NCBI RefSeq assembly: GCF_014852585.1
Contig: NZ_JACVBX010000003.1
Span: 124,001-188,000, forward strand
Source of the DNA: Pseudomonas sp. PDM18
GTDB lineage: Bacteria; Pseudomonadota; Gammaproteobacteria; Pseudomonadales; Pseudomonadaceae
Length of the DNA: 64,000 bases
Reading direction: 5' to 3'
Shown here in pieces: positions 40,542 to 48,665 of the stretch (positions are counted from its first letter, which is position 1; every line of letters begins with the position of its first letter). The notes beneath the pieces were generated by a model. The model ran no database searches. It was given only the letters and a program-made list of their open reading frames with translations, and was not told the DNA's origin. The translations under genes were made by a program, and so were the position numbers.

Positions 40542-42289
40542 AGCGCCTTCCATTCCAGCGGCAGCCACTCCCATTCGCCGCTGGGTTCGCTGCCGGCCGG
40601 CAGGGTCAGGGCGTAGGAGCCGTTGCCGGCGAGGGTCTTCAGGCGTGGCAGGAGCAGCGTATCGGCGGCGTTGCGGAATACCGGCTCGATGTCCTGCGGC
40701 AGGCTGTCCAGGGTCTCGCGCTGGAGCAGTGCGGACAGCGTCTTGGGCGCCAGGTACGCGGGCACCAGGGCGTCCTTGGGCAGCACGTCGGCCAGCGGCG
40801 GGTAGCGCTTGGCCAGGGTGTTGCGGGCCTTGTCGAGCAGCTTGTCGTCGATGGAGAACAGCAGGGTGTTGCCATCGCGCAGCAGGCTGACGCGGAAGAA
40901 GCCGTTGCCGCTGACCTGGTCGGGATTCTCCGCCTCGCTGGCCGGGTACTGGCCGAAGCGCGAGCTGACCTGACGCTGCCACAGGCGACCTTCGCCCTCG
41001 GCACGACTTTCAACCTCGAAGGCGCCGGCCTCCACGTTGGCCTCGTAGGCGCCGATCATGCTGCCGAACAGCTTGCCCAGTTGCTCGTCCAGCTCGGGGC
41101 TGGCCGGCGCGTCGAGCTTCACCGCGAGCAGCGGCGAGTGCAGGCGCGAGTCCGGGTACCAGCACAGGCCGGCAGCGCCGGAGAGGTGCTCGGAGAAGGC
41201 GGCGGCCATCTTCTGCTCGGCGCCCAGCTTCACCAGCATGTTGTCGTACAGGCCCGGCGTGACCGGCAGCGCGACGCAGGCGCTGGCGCCCATGGGCATG
41301 GCCTGCCAGACAGGGGTGAAGTCCAGGTCCGGCTGGCGGGCAACCTCGTTGAGCGCCAGGTAGCTGTGCCAGCCGTCCTTGCCCTGTTCGAAGCGCACGC
41401 CAGCGAAGGTCGGGATGAAGCGCTGGTAGCCCATGGCGAGAACACCGGCGCCCAGGGTGATGCGCTGCTTCAGCTCACCACGCGGCTCCAGGGCGAAGTC
41501 CTTGGCGAACAATGGCTCGCCTTCCAGCGCGCTGCCCAGGTCCTTGACGACGGCGGCATCAGGCTCGCCCAGGTTGTCGTAATCCGGGTTGGGGAAGAGC
41601 ATTTTCGGGTTCGACAGAACCAGCATCTGGTCCCCGCGGGAGACGAACAGCAGGGTCTTCTCGGCGCCATAGCGCAGGCTGTAGACCGGCGTGGCGCTGC
41701 CCTTCACCTGGATTTCCGCGACCTTCTTCAACTGGCTGTCATCGGCCGCGATTTTGGCCAGCGGCTCCAGCACCTTGGCAAGACCGCCGCGCTTGAGCAC
41801 CACCATGAAGTCGCGCAGACGGCCATCGGCACCGCGCCACAGGGCAACCTGGGCCGGCTGGTCGAGCAGCTCCTCGATCACGCTGTCCTTCAGGGTCAGG
41901 TCGTGTTCGTAGACGATGCGCCGCAGGGTGCCGGTCAGGCCCAGGCGGTCGGCGTTGTTCTCGTAGTAGAAGACGAAGTCCTCGGTGAGCACGTCGCGCA
42001 GCAGCGGCACTTCCAACACGGCCTTGGGCAACTGGCTGAGGGAGGCGCTTTCGATCAGCGCGTCGGGGCGCTTGAGGTCGCGGACCACTTCCGGGCTTTC
42101 CGGCGCTTCCAGGGTACCCACCGGCGCCGAATGGAAAGCCGGGATCAAGCCGAAAGCCAGGGCCAGGCCGCCGGCGACCAGCGCGGCGGCGAGCGCGCCG
42201 ATGGCGATCAGCGGACCACGGCTCGGGGCCTGGGCCGGCGTCGGCGTGGGGGTGCTGTCTTGGCTGCTGGAGGGCGTATTGTCGCTCAT
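40538..42289 (-). CDS. magB: MagB, DUF2138 inner-membrane protein
   Basis: 583-residue protein of the DUF2138 (YfaA-like) family. The N-terminal 30 residues are Ser/Thr/Pro/Gln-rich and cytoplasmic, followed by one transmembrane helix ([20 protein letters not shown]) and a large periplasmic domain without recognisable catalytic motifs ([19 protein letters not shown] near its start). In P. aeruginosa MagB is a partner of MagD in the inner membrane. ATG 42289 is chosen; ATG 42310 is in frame with no better ribosome-binding site. It lies 38 nt after magA, the loosest junction in the operon. Confidence 0.85.
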   Translation of the reverse strand: MSDNTPSSSQDSTPTPTPAQAPSRGPLIAIGALAAALVAGGLALAFGLIPAFHSAPVGTLEAPESPEVVRDLKRPDALIESASLSQLPKAVLEVPLLRDVLTEDFVFYYENNADRLGLTGTLRRIVYEHDLTLKDSVIEELLDQPAQVALWRGADGRLRDFMVVLKRGGLAKVLEPLAKIAADDSQLKKVAEIQVKGSATPVYSLRYGAEKTLLFVSRGDQMLVLSNPKMLFPNPDYDNLGEPDAAVVKDLGSALEGEPLFAKDFALEPRGELKQRITLGAGVLAMGYQRFIPTFAGVRFEQGKDGWHSYLALNEVARQPDLDFTPVWQAMPMGASACVALPVTPGLYDNMLVKLGAEQKMAAAFSEHLSGAAGLCWYPDSRLHSPLLAVKLDAPASPELDEQLGKLFGSMIGAYEANVEAGAFEVESRAEGEGRLWQRQVSSRFGQYPASEAENPDQVSGNGFFRVSLLRDGNTLLFSIDDKLLDKARNTLAKRYPPLADVLPKDALVPAYLAPKTLSALLQRETLDSLPQDIEPVFRNAADTLLLPRLKTLAGNGSYALTLPAGSEPSGEWEWLPLEWKAL

Positions 42290-42327
42290 GGATCGCTTGT
42301 CCCGTGTCATCCCTGCGAGGGGCGAAT

Positions 42328-43140
42328 TCAGTAGTTGAAGGTCTTCACCAGCACCAGATCACCGATGGTGCGCATGGGCACCACGAAGGTCTCGCGCTTC
42401 TCGTTGACGGTATTTTCGTTGAACACCAGGTTGATCTCGGCGGTGATCACGTCCTGCTCGTGGTTGTCTTCCTGGAAGTTGTAACCCTGGCTGGCGTTGT
42501 AGTTGCCCCAGTAGTTCACGTAGACCAGATAGGTGCCGTGCAGCGGCGCGGCCATGGTGAACATTTCCGGGCCGGGGCCATCGACGCCGTCCGGATCGAG
42601 GCCGCCGCCATTGCTCAGGCGCGGCCGCGCCCAGAAGGCATGCTGGCCATCGGGCGTGACGATATGCAGGTCGAGCTCGGCCTTGGGGTCGTTCCAGCCC
42701 AGCGCCAGGCGCAAGCGCGGCGCGACCCGGTGGTTGTTGGCCTCATAAAACTGGATGCGCTTGAGGGATTTGCCCTCGGCGCTGGCCACCTCGACGCTGT
42801 TGCTGCCGGCGCCGAAGTTGTACGGACGGACGAACCTGCCTTCGCCGTCGGTATAGAGAGGGAGCGGGTTGCCGTTGACCACCAGGCGCTGGGCGCGGTC
42901 GACGCCGGCCACTTCGCGCAGGTGGCCTTCGATCAGGCTGCGGCCACGGGAACCACCCCGGTCGATAGGGGGCGTGGGATAGGCCACGCGGGGCACGCTG
43001 GGATCACCGGTCAGGCCGGAATAGCGCCAGCCGGCGGTGGGACTGGAGAGGTCCGCACTCGGCTCGGCAGCGACCGTCGCAGCCAGGAGACTGGCTGACA
43101 GAAAAAAGACGGCACGAACCATCCGACGCGTGAGCTGCAT
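42328..43140 (-). CDS. magA: MagA, DUF2135 periplasmic protein, first gene of the mag operon
   Basis: 270-residue secreted or membrane-anchored protein (signal VRAVFFLSASLLAATVAA) with a C-terminal DUF2135/YfaP-like domain: LGWNDPKAELDLHIVTPDG and YLVYVNYWGNY, closely parallel to MagF. Known partner of MagD. ATG 43140 is preferred because AAGGA lies six bases upstream; the same AAGGA with its flanks (CAAGGAATG) resembles the GGA core of RsmA-binding sites, in line with the RsmA control reported for the operon. No clear promoter was identified in the 170 nt up to the AEC gene. Confidence 0.86.
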   Translation of the reverse strand: MQLTRRMVRAVFFLSASLLAATVAAEPSADLSSPTAGWRYSGLTGDPSVPRVAYPTPPIDRGGSRGRSLIEGHLREVAGVDRAQRLVVNGNPLPLYTDGEGRFVRPYNFGAGSNSVEVASAEGKSLKRIQFYEANNHRVAPRLRLALGWNDPKAELDLHIVTPDGQHAFWARPRLSNGGGLDPDGVDGPGPEMFTMAAPLHGTYLVYVNYWGNYNASQGYNFQEDNHEQDVITAEINLVFNENTVNEKRETFVVPMRTIGDLVLVKTFNY

Positions 43141-43311
43141 GAACATTCCTTGATCGTGCATAGCGGGGGGAGCCAAATGTAACCGGTCTTGTCGACGCGC
43201 GGAACGGCGTTCGCGCGGCGTTGCGACTCAGGGCAATCTTTCAGAAATTTCCTACAAGCCGAATAGCCTTTTTTCGCAACACCCATTGGAAGAATCTCGA
43301 CTTCCCCCAAG

Positions 43312-44253
43312 TCACATCCAGCCGCCCCACTGCAGGACGAAGATGCCGATGTTGGTCGTCAGCGTCGCCACCAGGGTAGTGATGACGATAATCGACGCCG
43401 CCAGCTCGTGATTGCCATTGGCCGCACGGGCCATGACATAGCTGGCTGCTGCCGTGGGGCTGGCGAAATAGAGGAACAGCACGCCCAGTTCAGCCCCGCG
43501 GAAGCCCAATGCCCAGGCGACGGAGGTGCAGATCAGCGGCAGCCAGACCATTTTCATCAGGCTCGCGCTGATCGCCAGCCCGCCGCTTTCGCGCAGCGAG
43601 GCCAGCGACAGGGTGCCGCCGATGCACACCAGCGCCAGCGGCAGGGTCATCTGCGCGAAGTAGTCGGCGGAAGTCAGCAGCCACTTCGGCAGGTCGATAC
43701 CGAACCACGAAAACGGCAGCGCGGCCAGCACACTGATGATCAGCGGATTGCAGATGACGTTGCGGGCGATGCTCAGCGGGTCGGACTTCATGCTCGGGCT
43801 GTAGATCGCCAGCACCACCGAGGACAGCGTGTTGTAGCAGAGGATGACCAAGGCAGCGAGGACCGAACCCAGCGCCAAGCCATGGTCACCATAGAGGCTG
43901 GTGGCCAGCGCCAGGCCGATGATGCCGTTGTTGCCGCGGAACGAGCCCTGCACATAGACGCCCCGCTCCTCGCGCGGCACCCGCCAGACGGACCAGCCCC
44001 AGGCCAGAAGGAAGCCCACCAGGGTCGCCGCGCAGAAGTACAGCAGCACTTCCGGGCGCGCCGCGCTGTGCAGGTCGGAGTGGTAGATGCCGAGGAACAG
44101 CATCGCCGGCATGGTGGCGTTGAACACCAGCGCCGACGCCGTCTGGATGAACTCCGGGTTGATCGCCCCCACGCGGCGCAGCAGCACTCCGAGGAACAGC
44201 ATGGCGAAGACCGGGGCGGTGATGCTGAACGTCTGGAGCAGGAGTGCGAGCAT
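43312..44253 (-). CDS. AEC-family transporter
   Basis: 313-residue polytopic membrane protein of the auxin-efflux-carrier superfamily with about ten hydrophobic helices. Family-like stretches: TAPVFAMLFLGVLLRR, FIQTASALVFNATMPAMLFL, GSFRGNNGIIGLALA (the conserved N/G-rich half-helix), TLPLALVCIGGTL and SPTAAASYVMA near the end. Bacterial AEC members move carboxylates such as malate or malonate, or amino-acid-like substrates; the substrate is not predictable here. ATG 44253 is chosen over an upstream TTG. It is one of five genes between mag and roxR that PAO1 is not recalled to have. Confidence 0.88.
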   Translation of the reverse strand: MLALLLQTFSITAPVFAMLFLGVLLRRVGAINPEFIQTASALVFNATMPAMLFLGIYHSDLHSAARPEVLLYFCAATLVGFLLAWGWSVWRVPREERGVYVQGSFRGNNGIIGLALATSLYGDHGLALGSVLAALVILCYNTLSSVVLAIYSPSMKSDPLSIARNVICNPLIISVLAALPFSWFGIDLPKWLLTSADYFAQMTLPLALVCIGGTLSLASLRESGGLAISASLMKMVWLPLICTSVAWALGFRGAELGVLFLYFASPTAAASYVMARAANGNHELAASIIVITTLVATLTTNIGIFVLQWGGWM

Positions 44254-44322
44254 GGCGCGGGAGGGTCTGGGCGGGAGGAGCGACAATCATAGCAAGCTAA
44301 GTACCCACCGCGACGGGGCAAA

Positions 44323-44757
44323 TCAGGCGTCAGTTACCTCTTCGCGCACCGGAGCCGGCAGCTCCAGCGGCTTGGGGGCTTCGCCGTCGGCCAGGCGGGT
44401 CAGCTTGCCGTCCACGGTGGCGCCGTTTTCCATGCTCAGCTGGCGATACTGGATGTTGCCGACCACCCGCGCGTTGGAGTGCAGTTCCAGCAGGTGCTCG
44501 ACATAGAGGTCGCCGATGATGGTGCCGTCGATCAGTGCGTCGTAGCTGCTGACGTTGCCTTCGATCCGCCCTTCCGCGCTGAGCGCCAGCAGGCTGGCCG
44601 CGCCGGGCTTGTGGCTGACGTTGCCTTTCACCGTGCCGAGTATCTTCAGGCCGTCCTGGAACTGCATATCGCCGACCAGATCGACATTGCCCGAGAGCAG
44701 GCTGGAGAACTTGTCCACCGACACCTGCGGGCCTTTCTTCTTGCTGTTGCTGAACAT
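44323..44757 (-). CDS. bactofilin (polymer-forming cytoskeletal protein)
   Basis: 144-residue bactofilin: a central right-handed beta-helix made of short repeats (LVGDMQFQDGLKILGTVKGN, GRIEGNVSSYDALIDGTIIG, ARVVGNIQYRQLSMENGATV) with short disordered ends, the N-terminal one basic (MFSNSKKKG) as in membrane-associated bactofilins. Bactofilins self-assemble without nucleotide into filaments or sheets and often position cell-wall enzymes. GAGGAA precedes the ATG. It lies 18 nt after the coiled-coil membrane protein gene and close to an M23 endopeptidase gene, a pairing seen in Helicobacter, Caulobacter and others for shape control. Confidence 0.93.
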   Translation of the reverse strand: MFSNSKKKGPQVSVDKFSSLLSGNVDLVGDMQFQDGLKILGTVKGNVSHKPGAASLLALSAEGRIEGNVSSYDALIDGTIIGDLYVEHLLELHSNARVVGNIQYRQLSMENGATVDGKLTRLADGEAPKPLELPAPVREEVTDA

Positions 44758-44775
44758 CGCAATTCCTCGCGCGTA

Positions 44776-45141
44776 CTACTTGCCAGGTTTCTGCTGGCGG
44801 AAAAAGGCCAGCTCGGTCTTGAGTTTCTTGATTTCGGCGGACATCGCGTCGATCCGCAGCATCAGTTGCTCGCGGTTGGCGCGCTCCTCTTCGGCTTGCA
44901 GGCGCTTTTCTTCCAGCTCCTGCGTCAGCTCGGCGTTCTGCGCCTCGAGCGCATCGATGCGTTCGCGCACCTGTCCGTCGTCACGGGCACGCAGTTGCCA
45001 GCCACCTAGCGCGAGGGCTGTCAGCACGACGAGCACCAGCGCCGTCCAGCCCAGCCAGGCGAAGCCACAGGGAACGTGGGGGCGGTGCTCGGCGCGCAGC
45101 AGCTGGCGGGTAGAGGGCCGTTTAGTCCGTGGCCAGGCCAT
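44776..45141 (-). CDS. single-pass coiled-coil membrane protein
   Basis: 121 residues: basic cytoplasmic N-terminus, one transmembrane helix (about 31-47, WTALVLVVLTALALGGW) and a long charged coiled coil (about 50-118; RIDALEAQNAELTQELEEKR and following). I do not recognise a named family with certainty. The start at 45141 lies inside the 3' end of the M23 gene (20-nt overlap) with GGAG ten bases upstream, so the two are coupled. Topology would put the coiled coil in the periplasm or the cytoplasm; the positive-inside rule favours the periplasm. It may be a linker between the bactofilin and the peptidase. Confidence 0.75.
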   Translation of the reverse strand: MAWPRTKRPSTRQLLRAEHRPHVPCGFAWLGWTALVLVVLTALALGGWQLRARDDGQVRERIDALEAQNAELTQELEEKRLQAEEERANREQLMLRIDAMSAEIKKLKTELAFFRQQKPGK

Positions 45142-46090
45142 CGCTGTCGATCTCCATGCCGCCCAAGGATAGGAAGTTCTGCGGGTCGACGAACTCGCCG
45201 TGGTAGAGCACTTCGAAATGCAGGTGCGGGCCGGTGGAGCGTCCGGTGGAGCCGACCCTGGCGATCTCCTGCCCCGGCAACACAACGTCGCCGACCTTCA
45301 CCAGCAGCTTCGAGGCGTGGGCGTAGCGTGTCACCAGGCCATTGCCATGGTCGATTTCCACGCGATTACCATAGGAAGCGTGCCGGCCGGAAACGATTAC
45401 CCGGCCGCCAGCGGCGGCATGGATCGGGCTGCCAGAAGGCGCCGAGAAGTCCTGCCCGGAATGGAAGGCGAGATGGCGGTTGAACGGATCGACGCGATTG
45501 CCGAAAGGCGAACCCAGTCGCGCCTGCTCCATCGGACGACGCGCGGGGATGGCCATGAAGGCGGCATTGCGGCGGGCCACCTGGTCCATCAGCAGGTCGA
45601 AGACGCGGCGCAGGCACTTGACCGATTGTTCGTTGCGCTCGAGATCGGCAGCCGATGCGGGCAACGGGTCGACGCAGGCTCGCGGCGGCAGCAGGATACC
45701 GCCCTCGTTGCGAGTGGAGTCGGATTTGGACTTGGGCGCAGGCACCAGCTCCGGGTCGACCTTGGACAGCTTGCGGGCGATCTCCTCGTGGCTGTCGACG
45801 GCCTTGAGCAGGTAGTCCGCGTCCTTTTCCAGGACCTGCAGGCGGCCGGTCAGCTCGCCGATGCGCTCGGCGGCAAAACGCTCGCCGGACTCATCCGGCG
45901 CTTCGTCGGCCTGGGTCACCGGCACCATCACCGGCTCGGCCTGGCCTCGCCCGAGCCACAACCCGCCAGCGAAGGCGACCGCGGCGAGGACCAGCGATGC
46001 GCAGGCGGCGCCCAGCACATACCGGCGCGTGTCGACCAGGCGCAGGTCCGAGCGGGTCAGGGCTTGCCGTGAGGGGGAAAGGGATTTCAT
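45122..46090 (-). CDS. M23-family metalloendopeptidase
   Basis: 322-residue membrane-anchored LytM-type peptidase: N-terminal transmembrane helix (about 25-47), a helical linker (about 70-110, GRLQVLEKDADYLLKAVD) and a C-terminal M23 domain. Zn ligands are complete: His210 and Asp214 (HSGQDF), and His291 in GPHLHFEV with catalytic His289 and His258 (YAHAS). It should cleave peptidoglycan cross-bridges rather than act as a degenerate activator such as NlpD. ATG 46090 is used; ATG 46111 is equally possible. Shares its 3' end with the coiled-coil gene, two genes from the bactofilin. Confidence 0.92.
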   Translation of the reverse strand: MKSLSPSRQALTRSDLRLVDTRRYVLGAACASLVLAAVAFAGGLWLGRGQAEPVMVPVTQADEAPDESGERFAAERIGELTGRLQVLEKDADYLLKAVDSHEEIARKLSKVDPELVPAPKSKSDSTRNEGGILLPPRACVDPLPASAADLERNEQSVKCLRRVFDLLMDQVARRNAAFMAIPARRPMEQARLGSPFGNRVDPFNRHLAFHSGQDFSAPSGSPIHAAAGGRVIVSGRHASYGNRVEIDHGNGLVTRYAHASKLLVKVGDVVLPGQEIARVGSTGRSTGPHLHFEVLYHGEFVDPQNFLSLGGMEIDSDGLATD

Positions 46091-46279
46091 GACGGTACCG
46101 TTGGAATGCATTCGACCCGGCGGATGGCCGCCGGGTGCACAGGGTACCTGTTCTTGAAAACTTCGCAGCGGCTAAACACTGAAAAATGTAAATAAATAAG
46201 AAGAAATCATCCCGCCTGAGAAGACTTTCAGATGTTTCCCACTAACGCGATCACATTATCCCAGTGAATCAAACTGCCA

Positions 46280-48013
46280 CTACGCTGGCAAAACGGACTC
46301 GATCTCCTGCAAACGATGCTCCTCCAGACGCAGTTGGCGCGGGTGGAATAGCTTCAGGCTGACCCGATGGCCAATGCTGACCAGGGTCACGCCCGGCAAC
46401 TGGTCGAGCAGCACTTGATAAAGCACGGCCTCGTCGGTTTCGTCCAGCGCCGAGGTGGCTTCGTCGAGGAACAGCCACTGTGGTGCGAAGAGCAGCGCGC
46501 GAGCGATGGCCAGACGCTGCTGTTCGCCCGGAGAGAGCACGCGTTGCCAGTGATCGGCCTCATCCAGGCGCGGTACCAGCGAGTCCAGGCGGCACAGGTG
46601 TAGCACCTGCTTCATCTGCTCGGGGGTATGGCGGTCGCCTGCCTCCGGGTAGCAAAGAGCCTCGGCCAGGGAACCTATGGGCAGGTAGGGCTTCTGCGGG
46701 ACAAACAGGCTGCGCGCGTCGGGCATCTGCACCACGCCGCTGCCGTAGCGCCACAGGCCGCTCATGGCGCGCAACAGGGTGCTCTTGCCGCCGCCGGAAG
46801 GGCCGCCGATCAGCACGTGCTCGCCGGGGTTCAACTCCAGGCTGGTGGACTGCAGCAGTTCGCGGCCGTTGCCCAGGTTCAGCGTGAGGTTGTGCAGTTG
46901 CAGGTTGTCGCCGGTCTTGCGCACATCGATGTTGGCGGACTCATGGGCCGTCTCGTCCATGGTCTCGCGGAAGCTCAGCAGACGGTCACAGGTGGCGCGC
47001 CAGCTGGCGAGGCTGGCGTAGGCGTCGATGAACCAGCTCAGGCCGTCCTGCACGTTGCCGAAGGCGGAGTTGATCTGCATGAGCTCGCCCAGCTGGATCT
47101 GTCCGGAGAAATAGCGCGGCGCGGCGACGATAAAGGGGAATACGGTGGCGATCTGTGCATAGCCGGAGCTGAAGAAAGTCAGGCGCTTCTGCACTTTCAT
47201 CAGTTCCCAGAAGTTGCTCCAGACGTTGCGGAAGCGCCCCATCAACCGGTTGCTCTCGTTGGCCTCGCCGTTATACAGGGCGATACTTTCGGCGTTCTCG
47301 CGCACCCGCACCAGGCCGAAACGCAGATCCGCTTCGTAGCGTTGCTGGCGGTTGTTCAGGCCGATGAGGCGGCGGGCGATGAGGTGGGTCAGCCAACTGC
47401 CCACTGCGGCGTAGAGCAGTGCCGCCCAGAACATGTAGCCGGGAATGTTGATGCCGAAGAGCTCGATGCTGCCGGACACGCCCCATAGGATGACCGAGAA
47501 GGACACCAGGCTGACGATGTTGCGGATGAGCCCCAGGCCGAGGGTCAGGGTGGTGTCGGTGAAGCTGTTGAGGTCTTCGGAAAGACGCTGATCGGGGTTG
47601 TCGGTGTGGCCGCGCTGCTCCAGGCGGTAGTAGTTCTTGTCGCCCAGCCAGGCGGCGAAGTGCTTCTCCGTGAGCCAGCGGCGCCAGCGGATGGTGAGCA
47701 TCTGCGTGAGGTACAGCCGGTACACCGCCGTTAGGATGAACACCGCGGCGATGCCGCAGAACATCAGCATCAGGTGGATGAAGCTCTTAAGGTCCTTGTT
47801 CTGCAGGGCGTTGTAGAAGTCTCGGTACCAGCTGTTGAGCCAGACGCTGAGGGCAACGCCGACCAGCGACAGGGCGATCACCACGATCAGCAGCAACCAG
47901 GCCATGCCCTTCTCTTCGCTGCGCCAGTAGGGCGCAGTGAGTTGCCAGACTCGGTGGAAGAAGCGGCTGCGAACGGCGTCGTTCGCGGCCCGGTATTCGG
48001 CGCTGTCGGTCAT
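46280..48013 (-). CDS. SbmA/YddA-type ABC transporter (fused permease and ATPase)
   Basis: 577-residue half-transporter of the SbmA/BacA-like (ABCD/YddA) family: an N-terminal membrane domain with the family patterns WLNSWYRDFYNALQNKD, RWRRWLTEKHFAAWL and DNPDQRLSEDLNSF, then a C-terminal ATPase with Walker A GGPSGGGKSTL, signature LSPGEQQRLAIARALL and Walker B WLFLDEATSALDE. Homologues relate to peptide, vitamin B12 or long-chain acyl transport; the substrate is unknown here. ATG 48013 is preferred over GTG 48028. The roxR terminator lies upstream; 189 nt separate it from the M23 gene downstream. Confidence 0.9.
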   Translation of the reverse strand: MTDSAEYRAANDAVRSRFFHRVWQLTAPYWRSEEKGMAWLLLIVVIALSLVGVALSVWLNSWYRDFYNALQNKDLKSFIHLMLMFCGIAAVFILTAVYRLYLTQMLTIRWRRWLTEKHFAAWLGDKNYYRLEQRGHTDNPDQRLSEDLNSFTDTTLTLGLGLIRNIVSLVSFSVILWGVSGSIELFGINIPGYMFWAALLYAAVGSWLTHLIARRLIGLNNRQQRYEADLRFGLVRVRENAESIALYNGEANESNRLMGRFRNVWSNFWELMKVQKRLTFFSSGYAQIATVFPFIVAAPRYFSGQIQLGELMQINSAFGNVQDGLSWFIDAYASLASWRATCDRLLSFRETMDETAHESANIDVRKTGDNLQLHNLTLNLGNGRELLQSTSLELNPGEHVLIGGPSGGGKSTLLRAMSGLWRYGSGVVQMPDARSLFVPQKPYLPIGSLAEALCYPEAGDRHTPEQMKQVLHLCRLDSLVPRLDEADHWQRVLSPGEQQRLAIARALLFAPQWLFLDEATSALDETDEAVLYQVLLDQLPGVTLVSIGHRVSLKLFHPRQLRLEEHRLQEIESVLPA

Positions 48014-48035
48014 GGGTTCGGCTCGCACGGCTGGA

Positions 48036-48066
48036 AATAAAAAGGAGCGCTCATTGGCGCTCCTTT
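48036..48066 (-). terminator. intrinsic terminator of roxSR
   Basis: Perfect 10-bp stem AAAGGAGCGC (48041-48050) / GCGCTCCTTT (48057-48066), 6-nt loop; read leftward the stem runs into TTTTTATTT. It sits 14 nt after the roxR stop and isolates the downstream ABC transporter gene. Confidence 0.88.
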
Positions 48067-48080
48067 GTCTTATCGATCGC

Positions 48081-48641
48081 TTAACGCCTCACCGGGCGTT
48101 TCTGCAGCTTACGTTGCAATGTGCGCCGGTGCATACCCAGCGCTCGGGCGGTCGCGGAGATGTTGCCGTCATGTTCGGCAAGCACGCGCTGGATATGTTC
48201 CCACTGCAGGCGGTCGACCGACATGGGGTTTTCCGGCACCAGGGTTTCCAGATCCGCATGTTGTGACAACAGTGCAGTGAGCACGTCGTCGGCATCGGCC
48301 GGTTTGCACAGGTAGTTGGTGGCGCCGCGCTTGATGGCCTCCACCGCGGTCGCGATGCTGGAGTAGCCGGTGAGGATCACCACGCGCATCTCGGCATCGA
48401 GCTCGAGCAGCTTGGGCAGCAACACCAGGCCGGAGTCGCCATCCATCTTCAGGTCGAGCACGGCGTAGTCGGGCAGATCTTCCTTGGCCATGGCCAGGCC
48501 TTCTTCGGCGGAGCCGGCGACCGACACCCGCAACCCGCGACGGGTCATGGCGCGGGCCATGACGCGGGTAAAGGTGGCATCGTCGTCCACCAGCAGCAGG
48601 TGGGGCTGCTCTTCGCCTTCGAACAGGATCTCTTCGCTCAT
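48081..48641 (-). CDS. roxR: redox response regulator RoxR (RegA/PrrA family)
   Basis: 186-residue response regulator: receiver domain (about 13-125) with LVDDD, phospho-acceptor Asp63 in VLDLKMDGDSG, Thr91 and Lys113 (CKPAD), then a Fis-type helix-turn-helix at the C-terminus (ISATARALGMHRRTLQRKL). RegA-family regulators respond to the redox state through their RegB-type kinase and control respiratory oxidases; in P. aeruginosa RoxSR governs the cyanide-insensitive oxidase. GAGGAA precedes the ATG; 24 nt after roxS and followed by a strong terminator. Confidence 0.95.
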   Translation of the reverse strand: MSEEILFEGEEQPHLLLVDDDATFTRVMARAMTRRGLRVSVAGSAEEGLAMAKEDLPDYAVLDLKMDGDSGLVLLPKLLELDAEMRVVILTGYSSIATAVEAIKRGATNYLCKPADADDVLTALLSQHADLETLVPENPMSVDRLQWEHIQRVLAEHDGNISATARALGMHRRTLQRKLQKRPVRR

Positions 48642-48665
48642 GGTACTTCCTCGCGGGCGCGGCCC

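Noticed and set aside
40542-40982. N-terminal extension of MagC up to 40982
   Set aside because: The extension is out-of-frame magB coding sequence (Arg/Pro/Gln-rich); the real protein begins with a signal peptide at GTG 40541.
43312-48013. Genomic island with mobile-element origin between mag and roxR
   Set aside because: No integrase, transposase, tRNA or direct repeats at the edges and base composition looks like the surroundings; differential loss or ancestral presence is as likely as recent transfer.
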